The notes below the pieces were generated by a model. It was not told the DNA's origin and did not search any database. It was given only the letters and a program-made list of their open reading frames with translations. A stretch of DNA of 64,000 nt, taken from Ophiura sarsii. Lineage: Eukaryota > Echinodermata > Ophiuroidea > Amphilepidida > Ophiuridae. Position numbers and translations under genes: made by a program. Of the stretch, positions 1 to 12,284 are shown in pieces (position 1 is the stretch's first letter; every line of letters begins with the position of its first letter). The stretch is taken from NCBI GenBank assembly GCA_035610835.1, contig CM069457.1, positions 39,225,319-39,289,318 on the forward strand. Reading direction: 5' to 3'.

Positions 1-3000
1 CATGAACATGGCTGTGAAAATTTGAGTAAGGCCAGGGGTACCGGAACATTCTAGGTTTGTGCCGTTGTGCCGTTTTCTGAAAATGATTTGTGAAGTCGAT
101 GGTATAATACCTATAATGATGTGTTTATAAATACCATGGCACCATCTTATTTTTAACAATTTGTGCCGTTTTGCCGTTTTTTCATGAATATGGCTGTGAA
201 AATTTGAGTAAGGCCAGGGGTACCGGAACATTCTAGGTTTGTGCCGTTGTGCCGTTTTCTGAAAATGATTTGTGAAGTCGATGGTATAATACCTATACTG
301 ATGTGTTTATAAATACCATGGCACCATCTTATTTTTAACAATTTGTGCCGTTTTGCGGGTTTTTTCATGAACATGGCTGTGAAAATTTGAGTAAGGCCAG
401 GGGTACCGGAACATTCTAGGTTTGTGCCGTTGTGCCGTTTTCTGAAAATGATTTGTGAAGTCGATGGTATAATACCTATAATGATGTGTTTATAAATACC
501 ATGGCACCATCTTATATTTAAGAATTTGTGCCGTTTTGCCGTTTTTTTCATGAACATGGCTGTGAAAATTTGAGTAAGGCCAGGGGTACCGGAACATTCT
601 AGGTTTGTGCCGTTGTGCCGTTTTCTGAAATTGGTTGATGAAGTCGATGTTACAATATCTATAATGCTGTAATTCCAAATATCATGGCACACTTTTTATT
701 TTTAAGAATTTGTGCCGTTTTGCCGGTTTTCTTCAAGAACATGGCCGTGAAAAATGTAAGTAAGGCCAGGGGTACCGGAACATTCTAGGTTTGTGCCGTT
801 GTGCCGTTTTCTGAAAATGATTTGTGAAGTCGATGGTATAATACCTATAATGATGTGTTTATAAATACCATGGCACCATCTTATTTTTAACAATTTGTGC
901 CGTTTTTCCGGGTTTTTTCATGAACATGGCTGTGAAAATTTGAGTAAGGCCAGGGGTACCGGAACATTCTAGGTTTGTGCCGTTGTGCCGTTTTCTGAAA
1001 TTGGTTGATGAAGTCGATGTTACATTACCTATAATGCTGTAATTCCAAATATCATGGCACACTTTTTATTTTTAAGAATTTGTGCCGTTTTGCCGTTTTT
1101 TTCATGAACATGGCTGTGAAAATTTGAGTAAGGCCAGGGGTACCGGAACATTCTAGGTTTGTGCCGTTGTGCCGTTTTCTGAAATTGGTTGATGAAGTCG
1201 ATGTTACAATACCTATAACGCTGTAATTCCAAATATCATGGCACACTTTTTATTTTTAAGAATTTGTGCCGTTTTGCCGGTTTTCTTCAAGAACATGGCT
1301 GTGAAAATTTGAGTAAGGCCAGGGGTACCGGAACATTCTAGGTTTGTGCCGTTGTGCCGTTTTCTGAAATTGGTTGATGAAGTCGATGTTACAATACCTA
1401 TAATGCTGTAATTCCAAATATCATGGCACACTTTATATTTTTAAGAATTTGTGCCGTTTTGCCGTTTTTTTCATGAACATGGCTGTGAAAATTTGAGTAA
1501 GGCCAGGGGTACCGGAACATTCTAGGTTTGTGCCGTTGTGCCGTTTTCTGAAATTGGTTGATGAAGTCGATGTTACAATACCTATAACGCTGTAATTCCA
1601 AATATCATGGCACACTTTTTATTTTTAAGAATTTGTGCCGTTTTGCCGTTTTTTTTCATGAACATGGCTGTTTTCTGAAATTGGTTGATGAAGTCGATGT
1701 TACATTACCTATAATGCTGTAATTCCAAATATCATGGCACACTTTTTATTTTTAAGAATTTGTGCCATTTGCCGGTTTTCTTCAAGAACATGGCTGTGAA
1801 AATTTGAGTAAGGCCAGGGGTACCGGAACATTCTAGGTTTGTGCCGTTGTGCCGTTTTCTGAAATTGGTTGATGAAGTCGATGTTACAATACCTATAATG
1901 CTGTAATTCCAAATATCATGGCACACTTTATATTTTTAAGAATTTGTGCCGTTTTGCCGTTTTTTTCATGAACATGGCTGTGAAAATTTGAGTAAGGCCA
2001 AGGGTACCGAAACATTCTAGGTTTGTGCCGTTGTGCCGTTTTCTGAAAATGATTTGTGAAGTCGATGGTATAATACCTATAATGCTGTAATTCCAAATAT
2101 CATGGCACACTTTTTATTTTTAAGAATTTGTGCCGTTTTGCCGGTTTTCTTCAAGAACATGGCCGTGAAAAATGTAAGTAAGGCCAGGGGTACCGGAACA
2201 TTCTAGGTTTGTGCCGTTGTGCCGTTTTCTGAAAATGATTTGTGAAGTCGATGGTATAATACCTATAATGATGTGTTTATAAATACCATGGCACCATCTT
2301 ATTTTTAACAATTTGTGCCGTTTTGCCGTTTTTTTCATGAACATGGCTGTGAAAATTTGAGTAAGGCCAGGGGTACCGGAACATTCTAGGTTTGTGCCGT
2401 TGTGCCGTTTTCTGAAAATGATTTGTGAAGTCGATGGTATAATACCTATAGGCCTACTGATGTGTTTATAAATACCATGGTACCATCTTATTTTTAAGAA
2501 TTTGTGCCGTTTTGCCGTTTTTTTCATGAACATGGCTGTGAAAATTTTAGTAAGGCCAGGGGTACCGGAACATTCTAGGTTTGTGCCGTTGTGCCGTTTT
2601 CTGAAATTGGTTGATGAAGTCGATGTTACAATACCTATAATGCTGTAATTCCAAATATCATGGCACACCTTTTATTTTTAACAATTTGTGCCGTTTTGCC
2701 GTTTTTTTTCAAGAACATGGCCGTGATGGCTGTGAAAAATGTAAGTAAGGCCAGGGGTACCGGAACATTCTAGGTTTGTGCCGTTGTGCCGTTTTCTGAA
2801 AATGATTGATGAAGTCGATGGTATAATACCTATAATGCTGTAATTCCAAATATCATGGCACACATTCTAGGTTTGTGCCGTTGTGCCGTTTTCTGAAATT
2901 GGTAGATGAAGTCGATGTTACAATACCTATAATGCTGTAATTCCAAATATCATGGCACACTTTATATTTTTAACAATTTGTGCCGTTTTGCCGGTTTTCT

Positions 3001-3385
3001 TCAAGAACATGGCTGTGAAAAATGTAAGTAAGGCCAGGGGTACCGGAACATTCTAGGTTTGTGCCGTTGTGCCGTTTTCTGAAAATGATTTGTGAAGTCG
3101 ATGGTATAATACCTAAGAACATGGCTGTGAAAAATGTAAGTAAGGCCAGGGGTACCGGAACATTCTAGGTTTGTGCCGTTGTGCCGTTTTCTGAAAATGA
3201 TTTGTGAAGTCGAAGTTACAATACCTATATTAATGCTGTAATTTCAAATATCATGGCACACTTTTTATTTTTAAGAATTTGTGCCGTTTTTTTCATGAAC
3301 ATGGCTGTGAAAATTTGAGTAAGGCCGGGGCGGGTACCGGAACATTCTAGGTTTGTGCCGTTGTGCCGTTTTCTGAAATTCGTTT
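1..3385. repeat. ~183-bp satellite array, about 18 units, truncated by window edge
   Basis: Head-to-tail copies of a 182-184 bp unit begin near 1, 183, 367, 549, 733, 919, 1103, 1288, 1472 and on to about 3295; some units are shortened (near 1657, 2860 and 3110). Two variants alternate irregularly. One carries GAAAATGATTTGTGAAGTCG, the other GAAATTGGTTGATGAAGTCG with a different downstream half. Each unit contains two related GTGCCGTTxTGCCG blocks about 100 bp apart. The period is close to a multiple of three, so minus-strand frames stay open across several units (for example 153-692 and 2120-2668). I regard these frames as by-products of the repeat, since no start, splice or domain signal supports translation. 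The array has no left border in the window. Confidence 0.95.
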
Positions 3386-3389
3386 GTGA

Positions 3390-5625
3390 TCCTTCTAGAT
3401 CATCCGATCTTTCTATGAATCGTAAATTCATTTTTTCAAACATCGATAACAGGTACTATTTCGTTTTTGGAAAAGAAAAAGTAAATAATGTCGTTGCCAA
3501 TCAAATTGCAAAGGGGGAAAATTGCTTGAGCACCAAGTTTTCGATACAACATACATATCCTATGGGTGGCAATTGTCTCCCGGTTTCAAAAATAAATTTC
3601 CCCCTATATCATGACATATATCTGCATTTATTCCGATAACATCTCAAGTAACTTATACACGGTCATGCATAAACACACGTCTATTCTATACAATCGGAAG
3701 GGGATGAATGGCCTTAACTGCAGGTGATGACGTATTGAAGTGTCATTTATATAAGAATCAGGGGTTTTTAAACTATATCATAATTAAATGGGAGAATGGC
3801 GCCATAACAAAAGGATTGTTTTTTGGTATGCCCATTTTATTTGTCGTTATTGGAAACGTACAAAATATGCTTTCTTTGAAAAACATGGAAGAGAGATGAA
3901 AATTGATTACGGTCCGATTTCTGTCTGTAGGATATAAAACTCAGCTATTGAATTGGTCCAATTTGCATGGAGTGAACTTGTGAGAATATTAACATGATTG
4001 TGTCAGATTCTTTTGAACTTGAATTTTGACAAAATATTTATATTATTGTTGTTTAGGCGTCTTTTTGGCTTGAAATAATACATTTACCATAAGAAACCAA
4101 ATATAACAGAATTTTGAGTTTTATTTATTCATCTTGATATGGACACGCCGTTCTATATTTGAAAGTTACAGAGCAATACGCTTCCTCATTACTTCCACAT
4201 CATGTTTGGATGCCGGTTAAAATAAACTGCGGAGTGTACATAAGAGTGTACAGTTTTTGGGTGTTGTGATTCATAGGTCCTCAGATCAATTTTAAAATTC
4301 CTTACATTTTTGGTTCGGTCGTAAAATATCACCGAAATTGCTCAGTAAAACCCAGTAAAACGATTACTTCGTTCCACATCAGTATATCCGCACTGATTTA
4401 CAGGTACTTGAACAATGATGCACGAAGGGCTTAAGCACATTTTTAAAAATCATTAAAACAAATCTCTGAGATCCCAAGCTAGCTTCTTCATTTTTTATTC
4501 AAAGGTAAACCATCTTTGCAAGTAGATGTAATTTCCAATTTTGTTTCACTTTTGTTTTGTACCCAACTGGAGGTTTCAAAATATATTTTCCTTTCGTTGG
4601 GATGCGCATGGCGCGCATATATATTTATTCCCGTCTTATACATTCCTACTTAATATTTACATAATATTAGGTGCGAATGAAAGCGACAAACAATACAGGA
4701 ATTGTTCCATGCTCATTAACTAATATATAAGTTACCTACGAATACAAAATGGAATATGAAAATATTGATTATGAAACCGACATTTCATGGATGTTATGAC
4801 TAAATGTAGCCATTTTAAGACGATCAAAGTGTAATATATGGATATAAATATCATTCATTCACTCTAACACCAACAAAAAATATGTTCTCGGCAAAAACAG
4901 TGTGATTACACCATGCATTTTATTTGAATCAACACCCCCTATTTTCGTTTAATAAGGGAATATTATGTTTTCCCCTCCAAATATAAATATAATAATATAT
5001 CCAGTCTGATTACGCACTGGTTTTATGTAAAATAAGATAGTTTAGGGCCAATATGCACCGTGTATATTATTGAATGTTGCCTACATATACATGTTACCTC
5101 CGAATACAACATGAAGTCATGTACGAGATGCTGTTACTGAATATTTATATAAACATTAATCACCCCTATTGCGATTTAAATCAACTGTCAGAGGATGTCT
5201 TTGCGTGAATAGCATAAAAAACTACACTAATAGGAGTAATAAGATTGAGACAGAGGGACGCTATATACAATCAACTTTTAAGACAACAACATATTATTAA
5301 TGCACTTGTACAAAAACTACAGAATTTTGTGAAAAGTTAATTACAAAAGTTGAAAGATTGATGCAAAACGTCTCCATTGATTACCGAACGCAGCGCACAT
5401 TTCTACTTTATTCCAGTCGATACAAGTATGTAACAACAGAGGGAAGTACCACTGTATAGTAGTTTGTATTTGAAGGTAACAGTTCATATTTCAAATTTAC
5501 CTACGAATACAGCCTTTTATTGCTGATATTTCAAAAAATGTTGCTTTCAAAATGATAAAACTTGGCACACATGTACATTGTATCACACTTCGCTTATTCT
5601 GTAGATATCGTTCACTAATCTGTAT
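3390..5625. other. AT-rich stretch without a recognised gene
   Basis: No frame resembles a known protein. The phrase TTACCT(A/C)CGAATACA recurs near 4731, 5094 and 5499, hinting at an old repeat. A stretch near 4165-4200 resembles the foldback element described at 54.0-54.4 kb (AGTTACAGAGCRATACG). Confidence 0.5.
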
Positions 5626-5628
5626 TTA

Positions 5629-5900
5629 CAGGGTGTCCCAAAAAAATGTTAACACTCCGGGCACATAAAATATCTTAAAAGGACAGGAACGTACGGGTCT
5701 AATCTTGATGTATTATGAAAGCTGAGTAAATAAGCTTTCATTTGCATTTTATTGCGTTCCAATTGGTTATTTAGAACGGGAGATATGCTTCAGCAAACAT
5801 GAGGAAGCAAAATCGGCTTGGTCCAATCCTCTCAGTATGAAAGTAAAGCTTTTAAAATGCACGAAGCAAGAAGCAACATGATAAAGTCACACACACACAT
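5629..5900. mobile_element. Possible truncated DNA transposon end (CAGGGTGTCCCAAAAAA)
   Basis: The sequence starts with CAGGGTGTCCCAAAAAAA. It resembles the terminal repeats of many mariner-like elements, which often read as reporting 'GGGTGTxxCAAAAA'. No matching inverted end is visible downstream, so this is at best a one-ended relic. Confidence 0.3.
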
Positions 5901-6215
5901 CAGTTAATCTCTTCTTTGTTCTTTTCAACGCATTCTTTCGATTCATGCACGCCAATTGATTGATATTTATAGTAAATGCTATTTGATACCTATTTCACCT
6001 TTGTCATGATGCAATCTAAGCCACAGAGAGATTTTGGACAACGGACATGGAAAATTACCCAAAGATAAATACGTGTTTTTTTCGTTTTCTCTCCATATAG
6101 TATAACCGCCCGATTTAAATACTAAAACTAGAAAACAATGGATGATTTTTGAATATAATGCTATACTATCATGTATTGATCAGATTGTAGGCAATATTAA
6201 CCTTTGTAGGCAAAC

Positions 6216-6806
6216 GGATGAGAAGACTTGGAATGGATCTGTTGAATTTTGTGGAAGTTGGCAAGAGGATCACAGTGTGTTGTTTCTGGAAGGAAATCAC
6301 CGAGACGTTTGTGAGCTAGGCCTATATCATTATGGTGAAGTTAAGAAAAAGAATTGAAAGAAAAAATATCATTATTTATAATTTAATTTTAAATTCCAAT
6401 GACAAATTTAAAAGTGCACAAAATAACTTGGATTTCCCGGGGCGCGAACTTGGGACCGCCAGGATAATTTGTAGTCAATCGTTTTGTAAACATAAATCAC
6501 GAATACACTGTTACTGTATCATGAAGTTCATAACACCAGCCGAATAAAAAAAAGAAAATCGTGATATTCATGACATAGGTTCATTGAACCAAAAAAGTAA
6601 AAAATAATAATAGATTAAAAAAAAGAAAAATTAGATTATAAAAATTATGATATTTTTTCTTTCAATTTTTTTTCTCCATAAACTTCACCACATTGGGCCT
6701 ATCGCTCACATAACGTCTCGGTGATTTCCTTCCAGAAACAACACACTGGTGATCCTCTTGCCGACTTCCACAAAATTCAACAGATCCATTCCAAGTCTTC
6801 TCATCC
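6216..6806. repeat. Long inverted repeat (foldback), arms 6216-6342 and 6681-6806
   Basis: The arm 6216-6342, read in reverse complement, matches 6681-6806 with only a few differences over about 125 bp. Both arms carry the reverse-complement pair GGATGAGAAGACTTGG and CCAAGTCTTCTCATCC. The roughly 340-bp spacer is A/T-rich, with oligo-A and oligo-T runs. No transposase frame is present. Transcribed from either strand, it would fold into a long hairpin. Confidence 0.85.
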
Positions 6807-7619
6807 TTTTGACACTAAAAACACTTGTCCACCCAGTTTTTTAGAATACCTTGTTCTAAGACCTCTCTATATCGGTGTCTGCTGCATCTACTATTGGTCA
6901 CAACTGAAGAAAATTGCTAAATTTGTTGGGACCAACACTCTTCCCCAATATCAACAGTATTAATAATTGGGTTAAGTTTAACCATGGTTTAAACAACAAT
7001 TGGTTGCAAACTTGCCCATCTCATCTCTTGATCAATTAATACCATCATCTTAACAATTGGGTACAGTTACACCGACATTTGTGCTACAAACTTGCCCATC
7101 TCTTGGTCACATTATTGCTACATGTTGGGTAAAATGTTTATTTGCTCAAATATTGGATAACGGTTACTTCCCAACAGCTGTTGGTTAAGATTTTCCCAAT
7201 ACTTTTTACTGTTGACATTTGACACCACGTTGGTCAGAAAGTTGAGCACTTTTTGACTAACTTACTTCCGAATGGTTTCACATCATTTATTAGTATTTTG
7301 TCTGCAGCGTAAATAACAGGCATTTGATTGAAAATACCTAGAATCGGGGTTGATGCGGAAAGAGTAGTTGTTTGGAAGTATTCTGAGAAGCTAATTAACA
7401 ACCATGACACGGCTTAAATTAAAATAAATTGAATTTATGGATGACAATTTTGTATTCTTGTCAACTCTGAACCAAAGAGCTGGAAATGCCACTGGTCTGT
7501 AAAATGTAAAATACAGACTGAGTAAAAAAGAGAGGTTATATTGCTTCTACTTTTGTAATTTTGACAACAACTAATAATAATGGTTGGTTGATTCTATTAG
7601 ATTAGAGAAACTTTCATTA

Positions 7620-8890
7620 AGGTGTTTGGTGCATGCAAAGAAGCGTGCACTGTCTTTCATCTGATTTTTTGACAAAATCTTGTAAGGTACATTCTTTTCA
7701 CTTCGCGTGCGTTAAATTCACGACTGCGTGAACTGCGAGACTCGCGCACATTTCAATTTAAACCACGCGCATGATTGTTTGCGTATAAGCGCGTAACGTT
7801 AAAACATTCGTGCGAAACTCTTCAAAATGACGGATACCGACCGTAAACTCATTGAAAATTATCCGTTTTAGCATGGCTTTGAGCGGACTATTCTGTTATC
7901 AGGGAGTAAGTAATAATAAAAGCGGGTCAATACTATTAGGAGACGATTGCACAAACAACACAGGAATGCAGTACCCTCCTCTCAGTCTCAGCAGATGATG
8001 TTGAATATAGTCTATTGCCGATATATCAGAACCTGCAATTATACTTCTCTCGAGAGGAGAGTGTGAAGGGATTCGGCAATTACAGAGAAACATGATATGG
8101 GAAACCACGGGTTACCACAACTAGTCGTGTTTTGCAAAGTATTGTCACACTTTGCGTTCATTAACTAAGGTTATTCTTATTTTATATCATCAAATCATGC
8201 GCCGAAATTCCATTTTTCTATGATACTGTTATAAAGCCCTTTCATTTTACATCCAATTTTGAAAACCAAATAAATTAAAAAATCATTTGCAGGTCTTTTA
8301 AAAAAAACCATGGGCCAGTGGAGCCTACAGGACATGAAAAAGATTGTATTTATCAAGTTGTAGTCTACAAAAGACACCGCCAACCACTTTAGTGGTGACG
8401 AATTTGGCCATCATTGACGAATCCGGCCATCAGTCATTGTGGTACATTTTCGTTATAAAGCTTCTATTGATATTCCATAGTTGTGGAGGGGTGATAATCT
8501 TGATGAAAGCATGAAAGTCATTGAAGTTTCTCTTTGATTTTCACATATTTCCCTTTCTTATCAACTATCATCATAATTCTTTTCATTCCTCTCTTTTCCC
8601 TTTCCTTCCCTTTTAATCTCCCTCTTTCTCTCCTCTATTTCTTTTCCTGTCCTTTCCGTTTTCCTTCCCTCTCTTCACCCCTCTTTCTCTTCTTCTTCTT
8701 CCTTTCTTTCCCTTTCCTTCCCCTTTTCACTTTCCCCTTCTTTTCTTTACCTTTCCTTCCCATTTTCTTTTCCTCCCCCTTTTCCCTTTTACTCCCGTTC
8801 CCTTTCTTCCCATTTCTTCACTTTTTTAGCCCGACAGTTTCAGCTGTGCTTCCCGGTCAAATCCGCCCCCGCCCCCGAGATACGAGATAC
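7620..8890. other. Segment inserted in family E copy 1, with a polypyrimidine tract
   Basis: Absent from E copy 2, where the sequence on both sides is nearly contiguous around 44045-44150. It contains a CpG-bearing patch (7700-7800, GCGT and ACGC repeats) and, at about 8578-8826, a long C/T-only tract of CCCTTT/TCCTT type. The open frame across this tract is compositional and not a gene. Confidence 0.55.
8578..8826. repeat. Polypyrimidine (CT-rich) tract
   Basis: About 250 bases of nearly pure C and T in irregular TTTCCCT/CTTCC units. It is a simple-sequence tract; the Phe/Pro/Leu/Ser-rich translation is low-complexity only. Confidence 0.9.
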
Positions 8891-9316
8891 GCTACTACGG
8901 CAATAGAGTCATTTCAAGTTTCCCTAAACAGAAATTCCACTACGCTCTTAACTTCATGTTTGATTAGAATGCCTAAATATTTATTTTTGATCTCGTTACT
9001 AATCAAATTGAATAGAAATCCTAATGATATTTTACAAGATTCATACCAAATTACACATTTTTAATAATGCACCTCATCAAACATATGACAAGGCACCTTT
9101 TATCAAATACGTCACCTGCAATGAATCAGTTTATTAGTAAATCCATGCTGATGTCACCGCATATCGTGATAGGCCTATTTTCCAGGGGATTGAAAGTTCC
9201 AATTGGCAAAATTATTAGAAAGTTGGCCGAAAGTGCGCACGACATTGTATAATAGTTTGTTTGCAGAGATTTAAAAGCGGTGTCACTCAGCACCGTGGCC
9301 TATAATAGCGGGTTCA

Positions 9317-10581
9317 TGGGCCCCTCACATGTATCCGTGTGAGCTGGGCGGCCACTTACCGTCTTATAGAAAAATAACAGAGTCCAACACGGTGAACAAT
9401 CAGCAAAAAATGTCAACGGAAAAAAATGTCATACCGTTCTATACCGGGTCCTCATCGGCCTGGAACTGGGTTCATATCACCTCCTCACCAGGTACTTACC
9501 GGCCGGAACGCCTGGGTACCGGCCGAACCGCCTTGATAACGTCACCAAACGCCCTTTATAAGCTGAGCGCTCAATCTCGCCGCTTCACTTAGATTCCGGG
9601 AATCTGTGTATTACTCACATGTATACGTGTAACCTGGCCGAACCCTTACCGTGTGACAAATTGGTGTAGACGGCGGTACACGTGAGGACACACGGTGGTC
9701 CGTCGAACACGTTGCCAGGGACATTGCCGGCCATCCGCGCCCGGCAGGAATTTTAAGCATGCTCAAAACTCCTGCCGGGTGAGTAAAAGCGGCGGCGAAC
9801 GGTGAGAGCCCGGTTTGAGGACGGTATAAAGACGGCGCACCCGTTTCGCGCCCGTTCGCAGGGCGGAGGTGGTAGGCGGCCACCTTACCGTCTAATAAAA
9901 AACAGAGTCTAAACAATCCGTAAAAAAATGGCAACAGGTGCATTGATTTTTTGTTGTGGTCACCGGGTCCATACCGTTATAAACTGGGTCCGTCCTCACC
10001 GGCCGGGTACCGGGCTCACCGTCCTCAAACATCTGTAGCTTACCGTTCTCACCGGGTGTATAACACCTCCTCACCGTGTCCTTGGTCGATACCGTTCTAC
10101 ACCGAGTCTGTACCGGGTTTTCACCGGTCGGAACGCCTGGGTACCGGCGGAACTGCCTTGAAGGGCCTCCTCAGGCTTTCTTTTTTTGAAATAGTCCAGA
10201 CGCTAAACATGTTTTGTTTTTTGCCCTATTCACTTTTTGTGAGAGTCCGTTCTGTGAACGGTTAACCAGTTGGCATGCACCCGTTCGCAGCCCATCGCTG
10301 AGTGGTCTACGTCCACCACCGTTCATGCGAACGGGCACGAAACGGGTGCGAAACGGGTGCGAAACGAGTGCGCCGTCCTTATACCGTCCTCATACCGGGC
10401 TCTCATCGTTCGCCGGCGCTTTTACTTACCCGCCAAGAGTTTTGAACATGCTCAAAACTCCGGTGGCCGGCAAAGTCCCCTGAACGGACTGGAAACGGCC
10501 CGCCGTGTGTGACGCCGTTCTCACCCATTTTTCACACGGTAAGGGGCCGCCCAGCTCACACGGATACATGTGCGGGGCCCA
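9317..10581. mobile_element. TIR/foldback element D, copy 1, with TCA target duplication
   Basis: The left end TGGGCCCCTCACATGTATCC and the right end are inverted repeats of about 40 bp, reaching CTTACCGT. The flanks are TCA at 9314-9316 and 10582-10584. The related repeat at 43.2-44.6 kb reads straight through at 44555-44558, giving a natural empty site. A second end-like sequence (CACATGTATACGTGTAACC, near 9620), with about 230 bp after it, is inverted relative to 10340-10575, so the interior is also foldback. The interior is GC-rich, full of TACCGG and CACCGG motifs. No transposase is visible. The three-base duplication would suit PIF/Harbinger- or CACTA-type transposition, but that is inference. 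Confidence 0.8.
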
Positions 10582-10917
10582 TCAGCGCGCTCTCTTCAAA
10601 GCGTTCACATGGCTTTATGTTCTCAGGAGTCAGGTCTGGGGTCCAAAATATTTATATCCATCAATGATTTTCTGTGTGTTTTTGTACTGTATATGATAGG
10701 CCTAATGATTATAATCTCCGCATCACAAATTGTATTGTACTGTCTCATCAATTTGATTGATTAGAGTATATCCCCCTTCCACTGATACGTCATTCTAAAC
10801 CAATTTGATAAGTCTATAATAAAGGCCGAGATTGTTCAAATAGTTCACCACAAATATCCATTTGTTAAATTACAGGTTCTTGACAAATATACTATTTGAA
10901 CTGTCGAAGTAAAGTTA

Positions 10918-12158
10918 TATTTTGAATAAGCACTATGGTGACGAGTGACGCACCAACACAACTTGCATGTATGCGCAGATGCTGTACAATATGAATTTGT
11001 ATTGCTTATTCATTGGTCAGAGATGACATCATGGAAAATATCACACCTTTGGTGTAAGTTTATGTACGACCAAATGGATATTTTGCACTGTGATATAGTG
11101 ACTCACCAACTCGTATGTATGCGCAGATGCTGTAAATATGAAATTGTATTGCTTATTTATTGGTCAGAGATGACGTCGTGGAAATATCACACCTTTGGTG
11201 TAAGCAATTGAAAGAATTTGTTTCTGTACGACCAAATAAAAATATTATGTGGAGTTCTGTTTGACAATGCTCATTGCAACAGAATATATTGCAGGGAAAG
11301 GATGTATTTAGCTAGCCTGGCATAATATATGGGAGATTTTGAACCACATGTATACTTACCTGACTCATTGTATATAATGTAGGTATCGTATCTCGTAGTG
11401 ATGAATTCAGCTAAACCATTGGCCGAGATTGAATAAGCACTGTGATGTAGATTGTACGATCTCGCATGGACGTTAGTTTAACTAGTATGCATCATCCCTT
11501 CACCAACTCCAATATAGGCATTCGCTGTCTCAATTTACTGTGTGGACACTTGCTGCCTCAGTAGCGTATTGTGTGGACACTTGCTGCCTCAATAGCGTAT
11601 TGTGTGGACACTTGCTGCCTCAATAGCGTATTGTGTGGACACTTGCTGCCTCAATAGCGTATTGTGTGGACACTTGCTGCCTCAAAAACGTATTCTGTGG
11701 ACACTTGCTGCCTCAATAGCGTATTGTTTGGACACTTACTGCCTCAATAGCGTATTGTGTGGACACTTGCTGCCTCAATAACGTATTGTGTGGACATTTG
11801 CTGCTTCAATAACATATTGTGTGGACAATTGCTGCCTCAATAGCGTATTGTGTGGACACTTGCTGCCTCAATAGCGTATTGTGTGGACACTTGCTGCCTC
11901 AATAGCGTATTGTGTGGACACTTGATGCCTCAATAGCGTATTGTGTGGACACTTGCTGCCTCAATAGCGTATTGTGTGGACACTTGCTGCCTCAATAACG
12001 TATTGTGTGGACACGTGGTGCCTCAATAGCGCAATTTGGGGACACTTGCTGCCTCAATAGCGTATTGTGTAGACACTTATTTAATAAATACACTGCACAC
12101 AACTGATAACGGGGATTGCCTTGCCGCAGTACCTCAGATCATACCCACTTCATCCTAC
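10918..12158. repeat. Dispersed repeat family A, copy 1, with internal minisatellite
   Basis: Starts TTTTGAATAAGCAC, includes a duplicated block (10940-11070 and 11096-11210, sharing ATGTATGCGCAGATGCTGTA and TTGGTCAGAGATGACRTC), then a 31-bp minisatellite. It ends in a segment shared with 39350-39420 (CACAACTGATAACRGGGATTGCC). The same order is seen, heavily interrupted, at 35188-39420. No coding frame is present. This copy is the uninterrupted reference used to define the insertions in copy 2. Confidence 0.85.
11530..12080. repeat. 31-bp minisatellite, about 17 units
   Basis: Tandem units built on TATTGTGTGGACACTTGCTG followed by CCTCAATAGCG (31 bp), with most units near-identical and scattered substitutions. 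The array stops about 200 bp before the ATG of the LRR-GPCR gene. The same unit forms a second, more diverged array at 38485-39195. Confidence 0.95.
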
Positions 12159-12284
12159 GAACATTCTCTCACATGGCAGATTAGCACTGATTATAACATG
12201 TGAACTAAAAATTATCTAAAAGCTTTTGAAAATAGCTATATATATTCAAACAATCTATTGTTTATAAAGACATCATCGACAATC

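Larger units (their letters stand above)
6854..10637. repeat. Dispersed repeat family E, copy 1 (interrupted)
   Basis: Blocks of this region match 43227-44611 in order and orientation, starting at TTCTAAGACCTCT and ending at GGAGTCAGGTCT. A third partial copy lies at 33296-34012. Relative to copy 2, this copy carries two insertions: about 7620-8890, and the TIR element at 9317-10581. No frame in the shared part looks coding. It is probably a non-autonomous element; its class is unknown. The shared ends AGACCT and AGGTCT are only a weak hint of terminal inverted repeats. Confidence 0.8.

Noticed and set aside
153..692. Minus-strand 179-residue frame in the satellite array (and 2120-2668)
   Set aside because: The repeat period is a multiple of three, which keeps frames open by itself. 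No domain, and the frame breaks wherever unit length changes.
8534..9064. 176-residue frame rich in Phe/Pro/Ser/Leu
   Set aside because: Produced by a polypyrimidine tract; the rest overlaps a non-coding dispersed repeat.
9329..10512. Several overlapping 80-110 residue frames on both strands
   Set aside because: They lie in GC-rich element D, differ between the two copies and have no domain.
12258..12284. Nine extra N-terminal residues of the LRR-GPCR
   Set aside because: They depend on a TTG start; the ATG at 12285 has a good context and is followed directly by a signal peptide.
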